Source: Ruminococcus sp. | Lineage (GTDB): Bacteria > Bacillota > Clostridia > Oscillospirales > Ruminococcaceae | Assembly (NCBI GenBank): GCA_017475555.1 | Contig: JAFVFL010000018.1 | Location: forward strand, 1-63,064 | DNA length: 63,064 nucleotides | Direction of reading: 5' to 3' | Part shown: positions 53,914-63,031 of the stretch, piece after piece | Layout: every line of letters starts with the position of its first letter | Numbering within the stretch: position 1 is the stretch's first letter | Notes under the pieces: model-generated | What the model was told of the DNA's origin: nothing | Databases searched by the model: none | The model's input: the letters and a program-made list of their open reading frames with translations, nothing else | Translations under genes and position numbers: made by a program

Positions 53914-54747
53914 ATGCCATTCGGAGAACTCGTCCGGTTTTCAAAGGGACTACTCAAAGACCGGCGGTCTGAGCTGACGCTGATATGCCTGCTGCCGGTG
54001 TGTGCGTCATTGAGCTGCCGTGCAGCTGAGACGGCTGCGTGCTGCCTGCTGCTGTATTTCTTTCAGCCGGAAAACGGAGCATTGAGCCTGTTTTCCGGGG
54101 ATATCCTGCTGCAAACGCTGTTTACTGCGGCACTTTCGCTGCTGCGGCTCATCATCGTTTCTCCGCTGTATTTTGCGGCAGCCGAAAGGCTGTGGTCAGT
54201 CTGCTGCGAGGGACAGTCAGTACCGCTCACGCAGCTTCTGTCCGATAAGGGCTTCATTCTCCGCAGCATACTTGTCCAGCTTCTGCGGAGGCTCATAAGT
54301 GCGGCGGCACTCGCTCCGGCACTTCTGACCGGATATCAGGTGTACCGGATATTGTCGGGCGGCGGCGGTACGGACGAGCTTTTCCTCGCCCTGCACCTCT
54401 CCGTCCTTACGCTGATACTGCTCTCAGGGTGGATATGGGTGATAACAGGCACCAGTGCAGCACCTTTTCTCGCCGCAGAATACCACGAAAGCCCGCTCAG
54501 GACAGTTTTTCGCTCGTTCAGGCTGCTCCGGGGGCGAAAAAAGGTGATACTGCGGATCTTTATAAGATATTTTATACCTGCTGCGGCGATAGCTCCCCTT
54601 CCGGAGCTTGGACTGTGTACGGGACTTTGCACGGCGATATTTCTCCGTGAGGACGAATACCGCCGGAATACAGCCATAAACGGGGCGGAGGTGAAGCAAT
54701 GCCGGAAATTATTTTTACATCGGAGAGCGGGGAGCCTGAGACCTTAG
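53914..54747 (+). CDS. Hypothetical membrane protein
   Basis: A 277-residue protein with about five hydrophobic helices (roughly residues 20-45, 60-85, 110-135, 150-175 and 200-220), not recognised. The segment SPLRTVFRSFRLLRGRKKVILRIF resembles the amphipathic linkers of DUF975-type membrane proteins, a weak hint. The start ATG 53914 has CGGGGGA 6 nt upstream. It overlaps the following pseudouridine-synthase gene by 49 bp. Confidence 0.65.
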   Translation: MPFGELVRFSKGLLKDRRSELTLICLLPVCASLSCRAAETAACCLLLYFFQPENGALSLFSGDILLQTLFTAALSLLRLIIVSPLYFAAAERLWSVCCEGQSVPLTQLLSDKGFILRSILVQLLRRLISAAALAPALLTGYQVYRILSGGGGTDELFLALHLSVLTLILLSGWIWVITGTSAAPFLAAEYHESPLRTVFRSFRLLRGRKKVILRIFIRYFIPAAAIAPLPELGLCTGLCTAIFLREDEYRRNTAINGAEVKQCRKLFLHRRAGSLRP

Positions 54748-55558
54748 AGCATTTTCTGAGGGTGAAAAAAGGTGTCTCAAGGCGGCTGCTGACGCTTTTA
54801 AAGCGTACTCCGGGCGGTATCACCTGCTGCGGCAGGACGATACGCACTGTAGATATGGTGAAAAAAGGTGACGTTATAGTTCTGAGAATACCGGAGGGCG
54901 AGCCGCTTGAGCCGAATCCGGGGCTTGATATCCCCACTGCATACCTTTCGGACAGCGTTATCGTGTTCGACAAGCCGCCGGGAGTTCCGGTACACCCCTC
55001 TCATCTGCACCATAATGACACCCTCGGCAACTATTTCTCATATCTATATCCGGAGAGCACATTTCGCCCAGTGAGCCGCCTTGACCGCAACACATCGGGA
55101 CTTTGCCTTTGTGCATTGACGCAGCACGCCGCCGGGAACTACAGGGTATCTGCAAGAAGAAATACTACGCCGCAGTATGCGGAGAAGCTCCTGCTTCGGG
55201 TACGATAAACGCCCCCATTGCAAGGGAGCGTGAGAGCGTTATAGTGCGGTGCGTGAGGGAGGACGGGAAGCCGGCGGTCACGCATTTCCGGAGGATAATG
55301 TACAGCGGCGGCTATTCGCTGCTGGAGCTTATCCCGGAGACAGGGCGTACTCACCAGATAAGGGTACACTGTGCGTACATAGGCTATCCGCTTGCCGGGG
55401 ACGATCTTTACGGCGGCAGTACGGAGCATATAAAGCGGCACGCACTGCACTGCGGGGAGCTGACATTCACGGAGCCGCTGACAGGAGAACCGGTCACACT
55501 TGTGTCCGGGATACCGGAGGATATGAGAAAGCTTTTTCCGGCGATCCGTGGTATTTGA
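54699..55558 (+). pseudogene. RluA-family pseudouridine synthase, frameshifted
   Basis: Isomerises uridine to pseudouridine in RNA when intact. The first frame (54699-55208) gives residues 1-146 with an S4-like start and RLDRNTSGLCLCAL, which holds the catalytic Asp. The rest of the enzyme (KKKYYAAVCGE, ETGRTHQIRVHCAYIGYPLAGDDLYG) is in another frame and ends at 55558. The frames would join if one G were added to GGG at 55134-55136, giving AAGELQG, which fits the family. So it is either a recent inactivating deletion or a sequence error. GGAGGTGAAGCA precedes the ATG. Confidence 0.85.
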
Positions 55559-55582
55559 TCCGTAAACTTTTTCCGAAAAAAA

Positions 55583-55611
55583 GGGGACGCCCTGTACGAG
55601 AGGGCGTCCCC
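55583..55611. repeat. Dispersed GGGGACGCCC hairpin, copy 3
   Basis: GGGGACGCCC pairs with GGGCGTCCCC around TGTACGAGA. On the reverse strand it is followed by a T-run (55575-55582), so it can end the DUF-type gene at 55626-56264. Confidence 0.85.
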
Positions 55612-55625
55612 TAAGCAGTTTTTGA

Positions 55626-56264
55626 TTATTCCTCTTCCTCTTTCACCGGGCTGATATCCGCCATATCACCGGACGAATTCTTCTGCCACTGCCTTTTCTG
55701 CTGCTCGAACTTGTCCATTATGCCGCGCTGATATTTGTCCTCCTTCTGCTGCTCAAACCTGAGATTGAACTGCGGAAAGCCCTGCTGCTGCTCAAGCCAG
55801 TGATAGGTCATATTCGTTCTCATGTTGACTGCCGCCGCCGCAATACATATGACCGAGCCCACGGCAAATACATAGAATGCTATCGGTATCACCTCGAAGA
55901 ATTTCCGGGCTTTGAGTATGCACATGAACACTAAATTAGCCGTTTCGAGAGCGAATGCGAGCATGGCACAAAGGTCGTGCTGCTTCAGAGTACCCCGGTA
56001 TGCAAGGTAGAACGCAAGCGGGGCGGTTATCACTGAATCGGCTATCAGGGCGAATGCTATCGGTGACAGCGGGTCGATCTCAAGCTCCACGAACAGCCAG
56101 TCCCAGCTTGAACCGCTGAGGCTGGTGATAGAATAGCCCATCAGTATTATCCCGACACCAAGAAAGATGCAGAAAATAATGTTGTATATCCTCCGGCATT
56201 TTTTCAGCTTAACGTAATTGTCCGCAAGCTCCTCCGCAAGCACCTTATCATTCATTATGTCCAT
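55626..56264 (-). CDS. Hypothetical four-helix membrane protein
   Basis: A 212-residue protein with four hydrophobic helices (about 25-45, 65-90, 98-115 and 122-145) and a cytosolic tail rich in Gln, Lys and Glu (about 160-212) that probably forms a helix. It is not recognised. GGAGG lies 9 nt before ATG 56264. It is the last gene of a reverse-strand run that starts with M16 peptidases and includes lgt and folD; a 37-bp gap separates it from folD. Confidence 0.7.
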   Translation of the reverse strand: MDIMNDKVLAEELADNYVKLKKCRRIYNIIFCIFLGVGIILMGYSITSLSGSSWDWLFVELEIDPLSPIAFALIADSVITAPLAFYLAYRGTLKQHDLCAMLAFALETANLVFMCILKARKFFEVIPIAFYVFAVGSVICIAAAAVNMRTNMTYHWLEQQQGFPQFNLRFEQQKEDKYQRGIMDKFEQQKRQWQKNSSGDMADISPVKEEEE

Positions 56265-56301
56265 AGCTTATGTCCTCCGTCAGAATACGCAGCCGGGCAG
56301 C

Positions 56302-57159
56302 TTACTCTATGCCTGCCTGCTGCTTTGCCGCTGTAAGTGTGTTCTGCATGAGCATAGCTATCGTCATAGGCCCAACACCGCCGGGAACGGGGGTGATGTA
56401 GCCTGCCTTTTTCTCAGCGGATTCAAAATCAACGTCTCCGCAGAGCTTTCCGTTCTCGTCCCTGTCCATACCTACGTCGATAACGACCGCACCCTCCTTT
56501 ATGTAGCTGCCGTCGATGAACTTTGCTCTGCCGATAGCAACAACGAGTATATCCGCCGTCAGGCAAAGCTCTTTAAGGTTCTGCGTCCTTGAATGGCATA
56601 TCGTCACAGTACCGTTTTTCTGGAGAAGGAGCATAGCCATTGGCTTGCCGACGATATTGCTTCTTCCGATAACAACGCACTGCTTTCCGGTGATGTCAAC
56701 TCCGGTGCTTGCGATGAGCCGCATAACTCCGGCAGGTGTACACGGCAAAAAGCTGTACTCGCCTATCATTATCCTTCCCACGTTCTCCGGGTGGAATGCG
56801 TCAACGTCCTTTTCGGGCGAAATGGCGTTGATTATAGCCTTTTCGTCGATATGTCCCGGCAGCGGGAGCTGAACGAGTATCCCGTTCACTCTGTCGTCAC
56901 GGTTGAGGACATTTACAAGGTCAAGCAGCTGCTCCTGAGTGGTATCCTCGTCCATAGCGTACTCATACGACTGGAATCCGACAGCCTCGCACGCCTTTTT
57001 CTTGTTGTTCACATAGACCCTTGAAGCTTGATCATTGCCGACAATAACGACCGCAAGCCCTATTTTCAGACCTCTTTCCTCACGGAGACGGGCAGCCTCG
57101 GCTGCGACCTCGTCCTTTACGGCAGCGGAAACTGCCTTTCCGTCTATTATCTGTGCCAT
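56302..57159 (-). CDS. folD: Bifunctional methylenetetrahydrofolate dehydrogenase / cyclohydrolase
   Basis: Interconverts 5,10-methylene-, methenyl- and 10-formyl-tetrahydrofolate for purine and formyl-Met synthesis. The 285-residue protein has [13 protein letters not shown] with the catalytic Lys (about residue 53), [18 protein letters not shown], the NADP site [17 protein letters not shown] (about 161) and the closing [28 protein letters not shown] precedes ATG. It is 17 bp after lgt. Confidence 0.96.
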   Translation of the reverse strand: MAQIIDGKAVSAAVKDEVAAEAARLREERGLKIGLAVVIVGNDQASRVYVNNKKKACEAVGFQSYEYAMDEDTTQEQLLDLVNVLNRDDRVNGILVQLPLPGHIDEKAIINAISPEKDVDAFHPENVGRIMIGEYSFLPCTPAGVMRLIASTGVDITGKQCVVIGRSNIVGKPMAMLLLQKNGTVTICHSRTQNLKELCLTADILVVAIGRAKFIDGSYIKEGAVVIDVGMDRDENGKLCGDVDFESAEKKAGYITPVPGGVGPMTIAMLMQNTLTAAKQQAGIE

Positions 57160-57176
57160 ATGGTTTCCCTCCTGTA

Positions 57177-58331
57177 TTATTCCTCTGTATCTCCGGTGCT
57201 TTCCGGCTCCTCTGCCGCATTTTTCTCAGCAGGCTCCTCTGCGGCTTCAGGCTTTTCCTCAGCCTCCGGCTGAACCTTGCTGTCCGGAGCACTCTCCTCG
57301 CCGTCCTCCGGCTCGTCCGGGAGAATGCCTATCTCGTCGTCACTGTCTGCACCGCCGTCATCGTTCATGCCGTTGTGCTTGAGCCTGCTCTCCTCAAGGA
57401 GCTGCCGTGCCTCAGCTGTATTCGCATACAGCACATAGCTCTCCGGGTCACGCTTTCTGCGTGAGAGCATCACTATCTGCATAATTACCGACACTATCAC
57501 AAGTATAGCAGAAAGCAGCTGTGATACTCTTATACTACCGAGCATGAGACTGTCAGTCCTCAGACCCTCAACGAAGAATCTTTCCGCACCGTACCATGTC
57601 ATATACATAAGGAACAGCTGTCCGTCGTATTTTCTTCTCTTTGACCAGAAAGCAAGCAGTACAAATCCGAGCAGACACCATGCTGATTCGTACAGAAAGC
57701 ACGGGTGTACCGGATAATTTTCGGATATCTCTATCCCTTTGAGGTACATCTCCCCGTCAAGGTATGCAGAGCTGTTGATTATCGTCTGCTGTATCCTGCC
57801 GCCGGTCATGCCGAAGATATTACCGGTATTTGTGCCGAACGCCTCCTGATTCACGAAATTGCCCCAGCGTCCGATGCCCTGACCGATAAGGAAGCCGATA
57901 ACGGCTATATCAAGCATGGGGAGCATCTTCACCATGCGTATCTTGCATATCAGCAGCCCGACGAGCACTGCACCGATAAGACCGCCGTATATGGCAAGTC
58001 CGCCGTTTCTTGTGTTGAATATCTCCTTGATGTTTCCGCTGTACTCGTCCCATTTCCATATGACATAGTATACCCTCGCACCGACGATACCGCCGATAAC
58101 TCCGCCGATCACTACGTCTATCGCCCTGTCCGGGTCAAGTCCGAAGCGTTTCATTCTCGGCACGCAGTACACCACCGCAAGCAGAAGTCCTAAGGTTATT
58201 ATGATACCGTACCACTGTATTGCGAAGCCCCCTATGGTGAAGGCTGTCGGGTCGATATTGAAGTGGAAGCCGAGCCGTGGGAAGACTATCTCATTAAGGT
58301 CGCTTATCCTTTCAACCTCCGTCACGCTCAC
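57177..58331 (-). CDS. lgt: Prolipoprotein diacylglyceryl transferase with acidic tail
   Basis: Attaches diacylglycerol to the lipobox Cys of prelipoproteins. The 384-residue protein has about seven helices, the [14 protein letters not shown] block, the signature [13 protein letters not shown] (about residues 153-165), [15 protein letters not shown], and [17 protein letters not shown]. After the last helix (ending near 288) a tail of about 95 residues is very rich in Glu, Asp, Ala and Pro and has no counterpart in the core enzyme. It overlaps the upstream M16 gene by 4 bp. A candidate client is the GerC-like lipoprotein in this window. Confidence 0.93.
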   Translation of the reverse strand: MSVTEVERISDLNEIVFPRLGFHFNIDPTAFTIGGFAIQWYGIIITLGLLLAVVYCVPRMKRFGLDPDRAIDVVIGGVIGGIVGARVYYVIWKWDEYSGNIKEIFNTRNGGLAIYGGLIGAVLVGLLICKIRMVKMLPMLDIAVIGFLIGQGIGRWGNFVNQEAFGTNTGNIFGMTGGRIQQTIINSSAYLDGEMYLKGIEISENYPVHPCFLYESAWCLLGFVLLAFWSKRRKYDGQLFLMYMTWYGAERFFVEGLRTDSLMLGSIRVSQLLSAILVIVSVIMQIVMLSRRKRDPESYVLYANTAEARQLLEESRLKHNGMNDDGGADSDDEIGILPDEPEDGEESAPDSKVQPEAEEKPEAAEEPAEKNAAEEPESTGDTEE

Positions 58332-59635
58332 TCCACCCCGCTTTCAAAGGCATTGCCGCCGGGGACGTCGATAACTGACAGAACTGACTTGTCCGGTATC
58401 AGAGAATCACGGATAAACTGAACAACATCGCTGCTTTTCAGCTCTGAGAGGATCTTTATCTCATCATACGGGCCTACTCCCTGCATTGCAAGGTTGAGAG
58501 CCGACATTGCCACAGCCTCAACGCTGTTGGTCATGCGTATCATCGAGCCGTAGGTGGAGCGGCGTATGCGTTCAAACACCTTCTCGTCAATGCCCTCTCT
58601 GCCGATACGCTCTATTTCAGCGAAAAGCTCCTCACGCAGCTTTTTGGGCTTTTTGGACTCTCCCTCGAATATCACTGAGAAGTACCCGTCGCCGCAGAAT
58701 ACCTGACCGTCGAGACTGTCGTTTATGGTCTCCTCGGTCAGCAGCTTCTTGTAGAAATCCGAAGCGTCGTCGGTCAGCACGGAAATGGCGATAGATCCCG
58801 TGACTTCCTTTACCAGCCGCTCTGTTCCGTAACAGTCATCGCACTTGTATCCGAGGTTGAACATAGGTGTTCCGACAGGAAGCTGCTCATATACCTCGTT
58901 CTTTACCACAGTTTCCGGCTCGTCCGGGAACACAGTCTCCAGACCCTTGTCCTCGCACGGCTTCAGGCACTCGTCGCATATCGCCAGTACCTCCTCAGCC
59001 TTTACGTTGCCGGCAACAGAAAGCACCATATTATTCAGGTTGTAGAACGTGTAGTAGCACTTGTACAGCAGGTCAGCGTCTATCTTTGCGATACTCTCCT
59101 TGGTTCCTGCTATGTCTATCTTTACCGGGTGGTCATGGTACATAGCGCCGAGCATATTGAACAGCACTCTCCAGTCCGGCTCGTCATTGGTCATCTGTAT
59201 CTCCTGTCCGATTATGCCCTGCTCCTTGTCAACAGTTTCCTGCGTGAAATACGGAGCCTGAACGAAATCGAGCAGTATTTTCAGCGAAGCCTGATAGTTC
59301 TTTGTACAGCTGAACAGATATGCCGTCTTGTCGAACGAGGTGAACGCATTTCCGTTCGCACCGGTCTTTGCGTAAAGTGCGAACACATCGCAGTCCTCAT
59401 TCTCAAAGAGCTTATGCTCCAGAAAATGAGCGATACCCTCCGGCACTACGGTGTATTCCTCATCATCTCTCTGCTTGAACATTGTGTTTATCGAGCCGTA
59501 CTTAGTGCCGAAAAGAGCCTCAACGCTGCTGAATCCGGGCATTTCGCTGATATATATCTCAAGTCCGCTCTCATGCTTCACATGGATACAGCTGTCGCCT
59601 GTCTGCGGACTGGTTATCCTCTCCATTTCTGCCAT
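58328..59635 (-). CDS. M16 family metallopeptidase, active subunit (YfmH-like)
   Basis: A 435-residue zinc peptidase with HFLEHKLFE (inverted HxxEH zinc motif at about residues 67-71) and a distal Glu in the NIGQEIQMTNDEP-type region. M16 proteins usually act as pairs of active and inactive subunits. The gene next upstream encodes the inactive partner and is 1 bp away, as for the YfmF/YfmH pair of Firmicutes, which is linked to EF-P modification in Bacillus. The lgt gene follows with a 4-bp overlap. Confidence 0.9.
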   Translation of the reverse strand: MAEMERITSPQTGDSCIHVKHESGLEIYISEMPGFSSVEALFGTKYGSINTMFKQRDDEEYTVVPEGIAHFLEHKLFENEDCDVFALYAKTGANGNAFTSFDKTAYLFSCTKNYQASLKILLDFVQAPYFTQETVDKEQGIIGQEIQMTNDEPDWRVLFNMLGAMYHDHPVKIDIAGTKESIAKIDADLLYKCYYTFYNLNNMVLSVAGNVKAEEVLAICDECLKPCEDKGLETVFPDEPETVVKNEVYEQLPVGTPMFNLGYKCDDCYGTERLVKEVTGSIAISVLTDDASDFYKKLLTEETINDSLDGQVFCGDGYFSVIFEGESKKPKKLREELFAEIERIGREGIDEKVFERIRRSTYGSMIRMTNSVEAVAMSALNLAMQGVGPYDEIKILSELKSSDVVQFIRDSLIPDKSVLSVIDVPGGNAFESGVE

Positions 59636-59636
59636 G

Positions 59637-60920
59637 TCAATCAGCCTCCTTATTCTCTGTGCTGTCCGGAGTGAGCATGATGTACTCGCTGTCCGGTCTG
59701 AGGGCGTTTGCCGCCTGAACTATCCTTGCCTTCGTGATGTTTTTGTAGTCCTTCAGTCTGTCCTCCGGGGCGAATATCTTCCCCTCAAGGAGCCTGTCAA
59801 GGTACCAGTAGACGTATGAGGTCGGATCATCGCCGATACCGGTGAGGTCGTTCTCTATTGAGAGCATAGCGTCCTCAAGCTCACCGTCGGAGATATTTCC
59901 CCGGCGTATCTCGTCGAGCTGGTGCTCTATCTCGTCCCTTGCCTTGTCGATATTTTCCTTTTCAACACCGCTGTCAACGCTGAGGATATTCTTTATCCAC
60001 GAGAATCTTGCCGCACAGTAATAGCACAGGCTCATTTTCTCTCTGACGTTCAGGAACAGCTTTGAAACGGGAGTTCCGCCGAATATCCTGCCGAGCATGA
60101 TATTAGCGATCTCATCATCAGAATCGGTCTTCCATGTCCTGACCATTTTGCACTGGAGAACGTCAAGAGTCTCTGTGAGAGTCTCAAACTCGTCCTTTAC
60201 CGGACTTTTTGTCCTGTAGCTGTCAGCTGCTTTATAGCTTCTGCTGATAGTCCTGAAGCGTTCAGCGATAAGTCTTTCCGCCTCCGGGTCACGCTCCGGA
60301 GAGATGTAGAATATCTCAGTACGGGCGGTCTCAAGGACTTTTCTGTATGCGGAGTATGCCTGAGCCGCAGTCACAGCCTCTGTATCCTCACGGGTACCGA
60401 ACTGCGGTATCTCAGCCGGCTCGCCCTTGCACGCAAGCTGTTGAGCCTTTTTGAGAGCGTAGCTTCTTTTTTCGTTCATCTCGTTGTCTATCCTTGAGAG
60501 CTGCTCCTTTTTCACGATATTGAAATACTCCTCAGCGAAGGCACCGCCGGAAGCATTCGGCGAGAAGAGGCAGTCGAGGAAAACGCCGAGCATACCGCCG
60601 GTGATATCCTCTCCGTCGATCGCATAGCGGTTGTCTATCCATGAGGCGTTGAGGGTGAGGAGCTGGAAATCGCCTCTTTTGCCGGAGTAGCCGCTGAGAG
60701 AGCCGCCGTAAAGCGAGGAAAGCCTCTCGTTGAGCTTCTTCATGGTATCAAGGCTGCTGTTCGAGTAGGTGAGAATGCCGAAGCCAAGAGCATTGGCGGC
60801 GGCAGTTTCCCGGCTTATCGGAAGAATGAAGCGGACTGAGATGGAGCTTGTCTTGAATTTGCTGTCGGTAATTGCATTCAGACCGACGCCTTCGCAAAGC
60901 TCTTTGCGGTCATAGGTCAT
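59637..60920 (-). CDS. M16 family protein, inactive partner (YfmF-like)
   Basis: A 427-residue M16-fold protein without an HxxEH motif in the N-terminal half (the matching stretch reads GFGILTYSNSSLD), so it is the non-catalytic subunit. ELCEGVGLNAITDSKFKTSSISVRF is the typical beginning. The start 60920 follows GGAGTGTTACCT; the frame from 60944 lacks a site. It heads the operon that continues with YfmH-like, lgt and folD. Confidence 0.88.
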   Translation of the reverse strand: MTYDRKELCEGVGLNAITDSKFKTSSISVRFILPISRETAAANALGFGILTYSNSSLDTMKKLNERLSSLYGGSLSGYSGKRGDFQLLTLNASWIDNRYAIDGEDITGGMLGVFLDCLFSPNASGGAFAEEYFNIVKKEQLSRIDNEMNEKRSYALKKAQQLACKGEPAEIPQFGTREDTEAVTAAQAYSAYRKVLETARTEIFYISPERDPEAERLIAERFRTISRSYKAADSYRTKSPVKDEFETLTETLDVLQCKMVRTWKTDSDDEIANIMLGRIFGGTPVSKLFLNVREKMSLCYYCAARFSWIKNILSVDSGVEKENIDKARDEIEHQLDEIRRGNISDGELEDAMLSIENDLTGIGDDPTSYVYWYLDRLLEGKIFAPEDRLKDYKNITKARIVQAANALRPDSEYIMLTPDSTENKEAD

Positions 60921-61299
60921 AGGTAACACTCCTTTATTTAGCAATGGTATTGATTAGTATTGAACAATTGCATTGAAAATGCTGCATAGGGCTCTGAGAT
61001 CACCTCCGGGAAGAAACGGCTGTGTGGTATGCAGGGGCATTCCTTGCAGCTGCCGGACATAACCGGTATTCCTTGACCAGACGGTTTTTCAGATACCTAT
61101 ATAACGTAATACTAACATTATAGCACACACAGAAAGAAATTACCATAGAAAGAGGATAAAATTCAGATTTTTAACATAAACGCTGCCGCTCAGGTATACC
61201 CTTGGAGGCGAAACTTAGTTAAAATATAAATTTTTCTCACCGGGTATTGACAGAAATGCACCTCTGTGATATAATATATCTGTTGCAGTAAGAATATTT
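60921..61299. other. Leader of M16 operon and tRNA upstream region
   Basis: 379 bp. A likely reverse promoter (weak TGGTAA at 61140-61145, TATAAT at 61117-61122) gives a leader of about 190 nt. The leader begins with a segment (61071-61097) similar to the epimerase leader at 4285. The tRNA promoter is at 61247-61275. No gene was seen. Confidence 0.5.
61247..61275 (+). promoter_or_regulatory. Consensus promoter of tRNA-Trp
   Basis: TTGACA (61247-61252), exact 17-bp spacer, TATAAT (61270-61275). Confidence 0.9.
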
Positions 61300-61375
61300 A
61301 GGGGTATAGCTCAGTTGGTAGAGCAGCGGTCTCCAAAACCGCGTGCCGAGGGTTCAAGTCCTTCTGCCCCTGCCA
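61300..61375 (+). tRNA. trnW: tRNA-Trp (anticodon CCA)
   Basis: 76 nt. The acceptor AGGGGTA pairs with TGCCCCT (one wobble). The D arm GCTC/GAGC, anticodon stem GCGGT/ACCGC and loop CTCCAAA with anticodon CCA follow, then the variable loop GTGCC, T arm and loop TTCAAGT. The discriminator is G, as expected for Trp, and the CCA end is encoded. Confidence 0.97.
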
Positions 61376-61398
61376 GCACGGTGTCCGTGCAGTCAGTT

Positions 61399-61429
61399 TT
61401 GCGGTTCAGTTTTCTGAACCGCAATTTTT
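61399..61429 (+). terminator. Terminator of tRNA-Trp
   Basis: TTGCGGTTCAG pairs with CTGAACCGCAA around TTTT, followed by five T. Confidence 0.92.
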
Positions 61430-61806
61430 ATTCCGCACACCAAGCTTGTATGTATTTAGACTTGTCACATACCGCCGTAAACTCGCCGTTTACGGCGTTT
61501 GTCATTTATGAATGCCGATTTTTTCTAACACTTTAATAAGCTGGCACAGGTGTGAGGCAGGTCGTGGTAACGTATGCGGCGGAATCTGTTGTCCTCAGAA
61601 TTAAGATTTCAGACACATTTGCGGGAGCAAAAAAACAAGCCGGAAAGTTTTTAGCTTTCCGGCTATTACTGTAAATCAGAATTAATTGCTTTGTGAGCTT
61701 GATAATTTCTTATCCAAAATAATTTATTCCATCGTCCTTATACCTTTTTAGGATCCACTTATTAAATTTCCATGTATTCTCGGCTTTCTTTTCATAATTA
61801 GCTGTA
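61430..61806. other. Non-coding region after tRNA-Trp
   Basis: 377 bp without a supported gene. It contains a 10-bp hairpin at 61473-61497 (arms CGCCGTAAAC and GTTTACGGCG) and a reverse terminator at 61629-61664. On the reverse strand about 61706-61805 reads as an uninterrupted stretch of about 33 codons without a start, possibly a gene remnant. Confidence 0.45.
61629..61664 (-). terminator. Terminator of the flavin-reductase operon
   Basis: On the reverse strand AGCCGGAAAG pairs with CTTTCCGGCT around CTAAAAA, followed by TGTTTTTTT. Confidence 0.85.
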
Positions 61807-62379
61807 TTATTTCTTCATCAGTCCAGCCCCTGCATTCCAAGCCTGACCGACCTTTTCACCAACAGCAAAGTAACCGCTGCGATACTGGTCGAAGATCAGT
61901 GCATTGACCTTTTCGGGGAGTATCTTATCCTTGTCACCGACAACGCTTTCCTCAGCACTCACATTGACGATCTTTCCAACGATAGCGTGCATATTCTCGG
62001 TGTTTATCTCCTCGGCAAGCTCACACTCGATCGTTACAGGATATTCCGTGATGATAGGTGCATTGACAAACTCGCTCTTGACAGCGTGACAGCCGCTTCT
62101 CTCAAACTTGTCGGGCATTTTGTTGCCTGTTGCAATGCCGAAGAAATCCGCAGTTTCCATGTTCGGCACATCTGCAATGCTCACCGTGAACGCCTTTGTC
62201 TCCATGATGTTGTTTGTGGTCTTGTGATCAGCGTCAATGAACAGTGCGATCTTGTCCATGTCGCATATCTGTGCCCAGGCTGCATTCATCGCACAGATAT
62301 TGCCGTCTGCTCCGTATGCCGCCACGATAACAACAGGCATCGGGAAAAGTGCCGGCTGTACACCTAAATTCTTTCTCAT
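61807..62379 (-). CDS. Flavin reductase-like / FMN-binding protein
   Basis: A 190-residue protein of the flavin reductase-like split-barrel family: PMPVVIVAAYGADGNICAMNAAWAQICDMDKIAL at the start (shown here in overlapping parts: PMPVVIVAAYG, NAAWAQICD), DHKTTNNIMETKAFTVSIAD, and SGCHAVKSEFVNAPIITEYP. These bind FMN and often reduce it with NAD(P)H, or act as flavoprotein modules. The start at 62379 has GGAGG 9 nt upstream; the longer frame overlaps the SDR gene. It is 16 bp after the SDR gene. Confidence 0.85.
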   Translation of the reverse strand: MRKNLGVQPALFPMPVVIVAAYGADGNICAMNAAWAQICDMDKIALFIDADHKTTNNIMETKAFTVSIADVPNMETADFFGIATGNKMPDKFERSGCHAVKSEFVNAPIITEYPVTIECELAEEINTENMHAIVGKIVNVSAEESVVGDKDKILPEKVNALIFDQYRSGYFAVGEKVGQAWNAGAGLMKK

Positions 62380-62395
62380 TGTGATTACCTCCGTA

Positions 62396-63031
62396 TTAAA
62401 TATTATCAATTGCAGAGCTGATAGGCGTATCGCCGCTCCGCATTTTGATGACCTTTTTGAATGTGTTTTCTTTTTCAAGAACAGAAACAAGCACCTCAGC
62501 CACATCGGGGATAGGGTTTGAGCCGTCATGCTCGGGGTTCAGCTCTATCATTCCCGTGCCGTCCTCTTCTTTCAGAACGCTGGGCTGGACAATGGTATAG
62601 TCGAGGTCGGTGCAGCTCACAAGGTAGTTATCCGCAAAGAATTTTGCAATGTTGTAGTTTGTAATGTTCTGCAAAGACTTCTCCTGCACCCATTTTTCGG
62701 GTTCAAGGGCGAATATTGAGCTGAGCATGATAAAACGCTTTATACCTACAATTTCACAAGCCTGCATAAGCTTCACAGCACCGAAAGCGTCCGTCTGCAA
62801 AAGGTCTTTGCCCCGTGAGCCTGCAAGGAAATACACGGCATCAAAGCTCTTGATCGCTTCGGCTATCTCATCCTTTTCAGCGTGAAGATCAAACCGCACA
62901 GTCTTGCAGTTCGACCATTCAGGAATACTGTCAGGGTGACGGGAGCCGCACACAATAGTATGTCCCTTTGCGGTCAGTTTATCTATCACGCATTTTGCAA
63001 CTCTGCCTGTTCCGGCAACAAATATTTTCAT
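62396..63031 (-). CDS. NAD(P)-binding SDR / NmrA-like protein
   Basis: A 211-residue Rossmann-fold protein: MKIFVAGTGRVAKCVIDKL (dinucleotide-binding Gly motif GxGxxA), then VYFLAGSRGKDLLQTDAFGAV, RFIMLSSIFALEPEKW and ITNYNIAKFFADNYL, in which a Tyr-x3-Lys pair lies at about 130. It belongs to the atypical SDR/NAD(P)H-binding class used in redox sensing or epimerisation. GGAGG precedes ATG 63031. The next gene is the flavin-reductase-like gene, which suggests a shared redox role. Confidence 0.85.
   Translation of the reverse strand: MKIFVAGTGRVAKCVIDKLTAKGHTIVCGSRHPDSIPEWSNCKTVRFDLHAEKDEIAEAIKSFDAVYFLAGSRGKDLLQTDAFGAVKLMQACEIVGIKRFIMLSSIFALEPEKWVQEKSLQNITNYNIAKFFADNYLVSCTDLDYTIVQPSVLKEEDGTGMIELNPEHDGSNPIPDVAEVLVSVLEKENTFKKVIKMRSGDTPISSAIDNI

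Noticed and set aside
55121..55145. Programmed -1 frameshift in the RluA-family gene
   Set aside because: The bases around 55134 do not form a slippery heptamer and no strong downstream hairpin was seen.
55103..55558. Independent gene in the second RluA frame
   Set aside because: Its first 20 codons overlap and misread the N-terminal frame. Only the joined protein makes sense.
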